Source: Variovorax sp. V213
GTDB taxonomy: Bacteria; Pseudomonadota; Gammaproteobacteria; Burkholderiales; Burkholderiaceae_C
DNA length: 64,000 nt
Direction of reading: 5' to 3'
NCBI RefSeq assembly: GCF_041154455.1
Contig: NZ_AP028664.1
Span: 3,907,001-3,971,000 of the forward strand
Shown: positions 60,546 to 64,000 of the stretch, one piece after another
Numbering within the stretch: position 1 is the stretch's first letter
How the letters are laid out: the number at the start of each line of letters is the position of its first letter
Notes under the pieces: model-generated
What the model was told of the DNA's origin: nothing
The model's input: only the letters and a program-made list of their open reading frames with translations
Database searches by the model: none
Translations under genes and position numbers: made by a program

Positions 60546-61579
60546 CTTTTCTCTGGCCTCAATTCCTTTGGTTGCTGGCGGCGTTGCCGCTCCTGGTGTT
60601 GCTCTACATCTGGCTGATCCGCCGCAAGAAAAAGCTGGCGGTGCGCTATGCGAGCTTGTCGATCGTGCGCGAGGCCATGGGCGCCGGCCAGAGCATACGG
60701 CGGCACATCCCGCCCTTCCTGTTCCTGCTGGCCATGGCCGCCATGCTGGTGGCGGCCGCGCGGCCGATGGCCGTGGTGATGCTGCCTTCGAACCAGCAGA
60801 CCATCATCCTCGCGATGGACGTTTCCGGAAGCATGCGCGCGGCCGACGTGCTGCCCAACCGCCTGGTCGCGGCCCAGGAAGCGGCCAAGACCTTCATCAA
60901 GGACCTGCCGCGACACGTGAAAGTGGGCATCGTCGCCTTCGCGGGCAGCGCGCAGGTGGCGCAGTTGCCCACCACCAACCACGACGACCTGATCACCGCC
61001 ATCGACAGCTTCCAGCTGCAGCGCGCCACGGCCACGGGCAATGCGATCGTGGTGTCGCTCGCCACCCTGTTCCCCGACGCGGGCATCGACGTCTCGCAGT
61101 TCAGCGCACCCAGCCGCCAGCGCGGCACGCCCATCGACCAGACCGAGAAGCAGGCCAAGGAATTCACCCCCGTGGCGCCGGGCTCCTACACCTCGGCCGC
61201 CATCATCATGCTGACCGACGGCCAGCGCACCACCGGCGTCGATCCGCTCGACGCGGCCAAGGCCGCGGCGGACCGCGGCGTGCGCATCTACACGGTGGGC
61301 GTGGGCACGGTCGACGGCGAGACCATCGGTTTCGAAGGCTGGTCGATGCGCGTGCGGCTCGACGAGGAAACGCTCAAGGCCGTGGCCAACAAGACGCAGG
61401 CCGAATACTTCTACGCCGGCACCGCCGCCGACCTGAAGAAGGTGTACGAAACGCTGAGCTCGCGGCTCACGGTGGAAAAGAAGGAAACCGAGATCTCTGC
61501 GCTCTTCGCGCTCGGCGCGGCCATTCTTACGCTGCTGTCGGCGGGGCTGTCGCTGCTCTGGTTCAACCGGATTCTTTGA
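60542..61579 (+). CDS. VWA-domain membrane protein (BatA-like)
   Basis: A 345-residue protein with membrane spans near the N-terminus (about 7-26 and 57-74) and at the C-terminus (about 321-341). Between them is a von Willebrand factor A domain with MIDAS motif D93-V-S-G-S97 and ADVLPNRLVAAQEAAK, then IIMLTDGQRTTGVDPLDAAKAA. It resembles BatA of the Bat aerotolerance operons. Its 3' end overlaps the convergent TetR gene by 17 bases. Confidence 0.93.
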   Translation: MTFLWPQFLWLLAALPLLVLLYIWLIRRKKKLAVRYASLSIVREAMGAGQSIRRHIPPFLFLLAMAAMLVAAARPMAVVMLPSNQQTIILAMDVSGSMRAADVLPNRLVAAQEAAKTFIKDLPRHVKVGIVAFAGSAQVAQLPTTNHDDLITAIDSFQLQRATATGNAIVVSLATLFPDAGIDVSQFSAPSRQRGTPIDQTEKQAKEFTPVAPGSYTSAAIIMLTDGQRTTGVDPLDAAKAAADRGVRIYTVGVGTVDGETIGFEGWSMRVRLDEETLKAVANKTQAEYFYAGTAADLKKVYETLSSRLTVEKKETEISALFALGAAILTLLSAGLSLLWFNRIL

Positions 61580-62222
61580 CCGCGTCCGGCCGGTTGGCCG
61601 TCGGCGCAGAATCGGCGCGGGGCGCAGGCGACTTGACGGCGCCGATGCCGCCCAGGAACAGGTCGGCCACGATCGGCGCAATCGACGCATGGTCGAGCCG
61701 GCCCCCGGGCTTCATCCACGTGAACATCCAGTTGATCATGCCGAACAGCAGCATGGTCAGCGGCTTCGCGAGGTCGTCGCTCGGAGCGCCGGGGCGCAAG
61801 GCGGACACCGCGCGCGCAAAGCCCGCCACCACCTGCCGTTCCTGGTCGAGCACGCGCTCGCGGTCGGCTTCTTCCAGAAAACGCACGTCGTCGGTCAGCA
61901 CGCGGTGCGCGTCCTGCGCGCCCGCATATTCCTCGACGATGCGGTAGATGAAGCGGCGCAGCCGCTCTTCGTCGGTGTGCGTCGAGGCCTCTTCCTCGGC
62001 CACCAGCGCGGCCAGCCGCGAGACGTGGGTCTCGGCAATGCTGATCAGAAGGCTGCTCTTGTCCCTGTAGTAGTGGTAGAGCGTGGCCTTCGAGAGATTG
62101 CAGGCCTCGGCCACCTGGTTCATGGAGGTGGCCGGATAGCCGCGGCGCGCGAACAGCTGGGCCGCCTGCGAGAGGATCAGTTCACGCTGGTCGTCGTAGG
62201 TGGCGGATCTTCCACGCGGCAT
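61563..62222 (-). CDS. TetR-family transcriptional regulator (probable PaaR)
   Basis: A 219-residue regulator. The helix-turn-helix is TSMNQVAEACNLSKATLYHYYRDKSSLL (about 30-57) after ELILSQAAQLFARRGY. It is downstream of paaY by 65 bases and close to paaG/paaI. In betaproteobacteria a TetR-type PaaR represses phenylacetate genes and responds to phenylacetyl-CoA, so that role is likely here. The palindrome in the paaY-paaG gap is the candidate site. The start is ATG 62222 (MPRGRSATYDDQ). It overlaps the convergent VWA gene. Confidence 0.88.
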   Translation of the reverse strand: MPRGRSATYDDQRELILSQAAQLFARRGYPATSMNQVAEACNLSKATLYHYYRDKSSLLISIAETHVSRLAALVAEEEASTHTDEERLRRFIYRIVEEYAGAQDAHRVLTDDVRFLEEADRERVLDQERQVVAGFARAVSALRPGAPSDDLAKPLTMLLFGMINWMFTWMKPGGRLDHASIAPIVADLFLGGIGAVKSPAPRADSAPTANRPDAVKESG

Positions 62223-62287
62223 CGGGTCCTCTTTCTTCCTTGATAGGCGGTTGCGGGCAACCCTCGATCTTGCATGAAGCGCGCCGG

Positions 62288-62890
62288 CTAACCGCGCCGG
62301 GTCGCAATCAGCGAGCGCACGTCCGTGGCGGGCAGGCGCGGACGGCCCGGCTCCATCTGCGCCAGCGGCGCCACCTCGTGCAGGCTCGCCAGGCTGCGCA
62401 CGGTCAGCGCCTGGTAGGTCTGCGTGCCTTCGAGCTTCCAGGCAATTTCCTCGTCGCTCAGCATCTTCTTCACCTTGGCCGGAATGCCGGCCACCAATGA
62501 GCGCGCCGGCACCTTCATGCCGGCCGGCACGAAGGCGCAGGCCGCGACGATGGCCTGCTCGCCGATCTCGGCCTCGTCCATCACCACTGCGTTCATGCCC
62601 ACCAGCGCGTCGCGCCGCACGATGCAGCTGTGCAGGATCGCGCCGTGACCGATGTGGCCATTGACCTCGACCACTGTGTCCTGGTCGGGAAAGCCGTGGA
62701 TGCAGCAATGGTCCTGCACGTTGGAGCCCTCTTCCAGCACGATGCGGCCGAAGTCGCCGCGCAGGCTGGCGCAGGGGCCCACATAACAGCCGGGGCCGAC
62801 GATCACGTCGCCTATCAGGACAGCGCTCGGGTGCACGTAGGCCGTCGGGTCGACGACGGGAATCACGCCGTCGATGGAGTAGCTGGGCAT
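62288..62890 (-). CDS. paaY: PaaY-like hexapeptide-repeat thioesterase / gamma-carbonic-anhydrase fold
   Basis: A 200-residue left-handed beta-helix protein with hexapeptide repeats and metal-binding histidines (DHCCIHGFP, HIGHGAILHSC). The long C-terminal tail KKMLSDEEIAWKLEGTQTYQALTVRSLASLHEVAPLAQMEPGRPRLP is characteristic of PaaY. In phenylacetate catabolism PaaY is a thioesterase that hydrolyses dead-end CoA esters. Start ATG 62890. It is divergent from paaG across a 149-base gap. Confidence 0.93.
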   Translation of the reverse strand: MPSYSIDGVIPVVDPTAYVHPSAVLIGDVIVGPGCYVGPCASLRGDFGRIVLEEGSNVQDHCCIHGFPDQDTVVEVNGHIGHGAILHSCIVRRDALVGMNAVVMDEAEIGEQAIVAACAFVPAGMKVPARSLVAGIPAKVKKMLSDEEIAWKLEGTQTYQALTVRSLASLHEVAPLAQMEPGRPRLPATDVRSLIATRRG

Positions 62891-62973
62891 TGTGTCGGTC
62901 TCCTTGGATGCGGGCTCAGGGTTTGCCCTGACGCAACCCGCTTGTGCTGCCATGGAGGACGATCTTAAAATCT

Positions 62974-62987
62974 ACCGTCCGGTCGGT
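62974..62987. promoter_or_regulatory. Candidate PaaR operator
   Basis: ACCGTCCGGTCGGT is a palindrome with one mismatch in the middle of the paaY-paaG gap, 53 bases before paaG. It resembles the ACCG-n6-CGGT half-site layout reported for TetR-type PaaR proteins. A TetR gene is the second gene to its left. Confidence 0.65.
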
Positions 62988-63039
62988 CAATAGTGTTTGC
63001 GGGCCGATTCACCCCATTTCAAGGATGAGAGACAAGCCC

Positions 63040-63843
63040 ATGCCAGAACCTTTAGTTCTCGCCAGCGATACCGGCCCTGTCCGCACGTTGAGCCTCAACC
63101 GCCCTTCTGCGCTCAACAGCTTCACGACCGAACTGCATGCCGAGTTGATGGCTGCGCTGAACCTCGCCGCGCAGGACGCGAGCGTGCGCTGCCTCGTGCT
63201 CACGGGCTCCGGCCGTGGCTTCTGCGCCGGGCAGGACCTGGCCGACTCATCGGTCGCGCCCGACCCCACGCCTGGTGCCGCGCCCAAGGACCTGGGCCAC
63301 GTCATTTCCACTTACTACGCCCCGCTGGTGGCGCGCCTGCGCTCGATGCCGGCGCCCGTGATCGCAGCCGTCAATGGTGTCGCCGCAGGAGCGGGCGCCA
63401 ACATCGCGCTGTGTTGCGACCTGGTGGTGGCCGCGCGTTCGGCCAGCTTCATCCAGGCCTTCACCAAGATCGGGCTCGTGCCCGACACCGGCGGCACCTG
63501 GCTGCTGCCGCGTCTCGTGGGCTCGGCGCGCGCGCTGGGCATCGCGATGCTGGGCGACAAGCTGCCGGCCGAGGAAGCCGCGCGCATCGGCCTGATCTGG
63601 CAATGCGTGGACGACGCGGCACTGGCCGAGACGGCCGCCGCGCTCGCGCTGAAGCTGGCCGGCATGCCGACGCGCGCCCTTGTCGCCACGCGCCAGGCCA
63701 TGGCCGCCGCCCAGGACATGAACCTCGATGCCGCGCTCGCCGAAGAAGCCCGCATCCAGCGCGAGATGGGCAACGCCAACGACTACCGCGAAGGCGTCGA
63801 GGCCTTCCGCGCCAAGCGCGCGCCGATGTTCAAGGACCGCTAG
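63040..63843 (+). CDS. paaG: 2-(1,2-epoxy-1,2-dihydrophenyl)acetyl-CoA isomerase
   Basis: Isomerises the ring epoxide of phenylacetyl-CoA to an oxepin, and shifts a double bond later in the pathway. The 267-residue crotonase has GRGFCAGQDL (58-67), GVAAGAGANIALCCDL, and the PaaG aspartate D149 in GLVPDTGGTW. An in-frame ATG five codons upstream (63025) is possible. paaI follows after 3 bases. Confidence 0.93.
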   Translation: MPEPLVLASDTGPVRTLSLNRPSALNSFTTELHAELMAALNLAAQDASVRCLVLTGSGRGFCAGQDLADSSVAPDPTPGAAPKDLGHVISTYYAPLVARLRSMPAPVIAAVNGVAAGAGANIALCCDLVVAARSASFIQAFTKIGLVPDTGGTWLLPRLVGSARALGIAMLGDKLPAEEAARIGLIWQCVDDAALAETAAALALKLAGMPTRALVATRQAMAAAQDMNLDAALAEEARIQREMGNANDYREGVEAFRAKRAPMFKDR

Positions 63844-63846
63844 GCC

Positions 63847-64000
63847 ATGACGGACACGACCCGCTCACCCCAGCAAACCGCGGAGTACGTCCGCGACGGC
63901 ATGTTCGCGAACGACAACGCGAGCAAGGGCCTCGGCATGCGCATCGTCGAGGTCGGACCCGGCCAGGCCACGCTCGAGATGCGCGTGCGCACCGACATGC
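63847..64000 (+). CDS. paaI: Hydroxyphenylacetyl-CoA thioesterase PaaI, N-terminal part (truncated by window end)
   Basis: The first 51 codons read MTDTTRSPQQTAEYVRDGMF, then ANDNASKGLGMRIVEVGPGQ and ATLEMRVRTDM, matching the start of the hot-dog-fold thioesterase PaaI (AxxMFxxDxAsxxLGM). The gene begins 3 bases after the paaG stop and runs past the window end. PaaI hydrolyses ring-hydroxylated phenylacetyl-CoAs. Confidence 0.88.
   Translation, partial: MTDTTRSPQQTAEYVRDGMFANDNASKGLGMRIVEVGPGQATLEMRVRTDM

Overview
The window is high-GC chromosomal DNA, almost fully coding, with short intergenic gaps (none over 300 bases) and genes on both strands. Gene content points to a betaproteobacterium of the order Burkholderiales, most likely family Comamonadaceae and plausibly Variovorax. 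The reasons are two Bug-type periplasmic receptors with a TctA/TctB pair, a crp-like/ftsK/lolA/rarA block opposite trxB, a paaY/paaG/paaI phenylacetate cluster with a TetR regulator, and GC-rich intergenic repeats. This assignment is inference; no rRNA is present.

Layout. 1-4.9 kb: end of valS, galU, a TusA-like protein, a Nudix hydrolase, cysM and a tRNA-Leu(CAA). 4.9-8 kb: an atypical SDR, a 2Fe-2S flavoprotein reductase and a Bug receptor. 8-11.7 kb: branched-chain amino-acid type ABC genes livH-livM-livG-livF without a binding protein. 12-17.3 kb: rarA, lolA, ftsK and a Crp/Fnr regulator, all leftward. 17.4-19 kb: trxB, then rpmB-rpmG behind a strongly folded leader. 19-25 kb: fatty-acid desaturase, an RsmB-type RNA methyltransferase, an M48 membrane protease, small proteins and purN. 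25-29.7 kb: a two-subunit-like acyl-CoA dehydrogenase pair, a lipoprotein hydrolase and a degenerate crotonase. 29.8-35 kb: HNH nuclease, then ribF, ileS, lspA. 35-40.8 kb: a LacI-controlled ABC importer ending in a class III phosphodiesterase. 40.9-46 kb: Na/Pi-PhoU transporter, orphan receiver protein, quinone reductase, exporter and an SDR that lacks its catalytic Tyr/Lys. 46-52.7 kb: DMT transporter, GGT-like hydrolase, Bug receptor, LysR and tctA/tctB. 52.8-56.4 kb: deoxyinosine glycosylase, spermidine-synthase-like and GspE-type ATPase genes in one overlapping operon, then a secreted protein of 11-residue repeats. 56.5-61.6 kb: tatD, an HtrA-like protease, and a MoxR/DUF58/VWA operon. 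61.6-64 kb: paa genes with a candidate PaaR operator; paaI runs off the end.

Most of the window is ordinary housekeeping and transport. The points most worth a second look are a three-hairpin intergenic repeat found three times with compensatory base changes, the self-contained LacI/importer/phosphodiesterase operon, the LEA-like 11-mer repeat protein, the folded rpmB leader, and three enzymes or regulators whose key residues are missing. I found no CRISPR array, insertion sequence, prophage or integrase.
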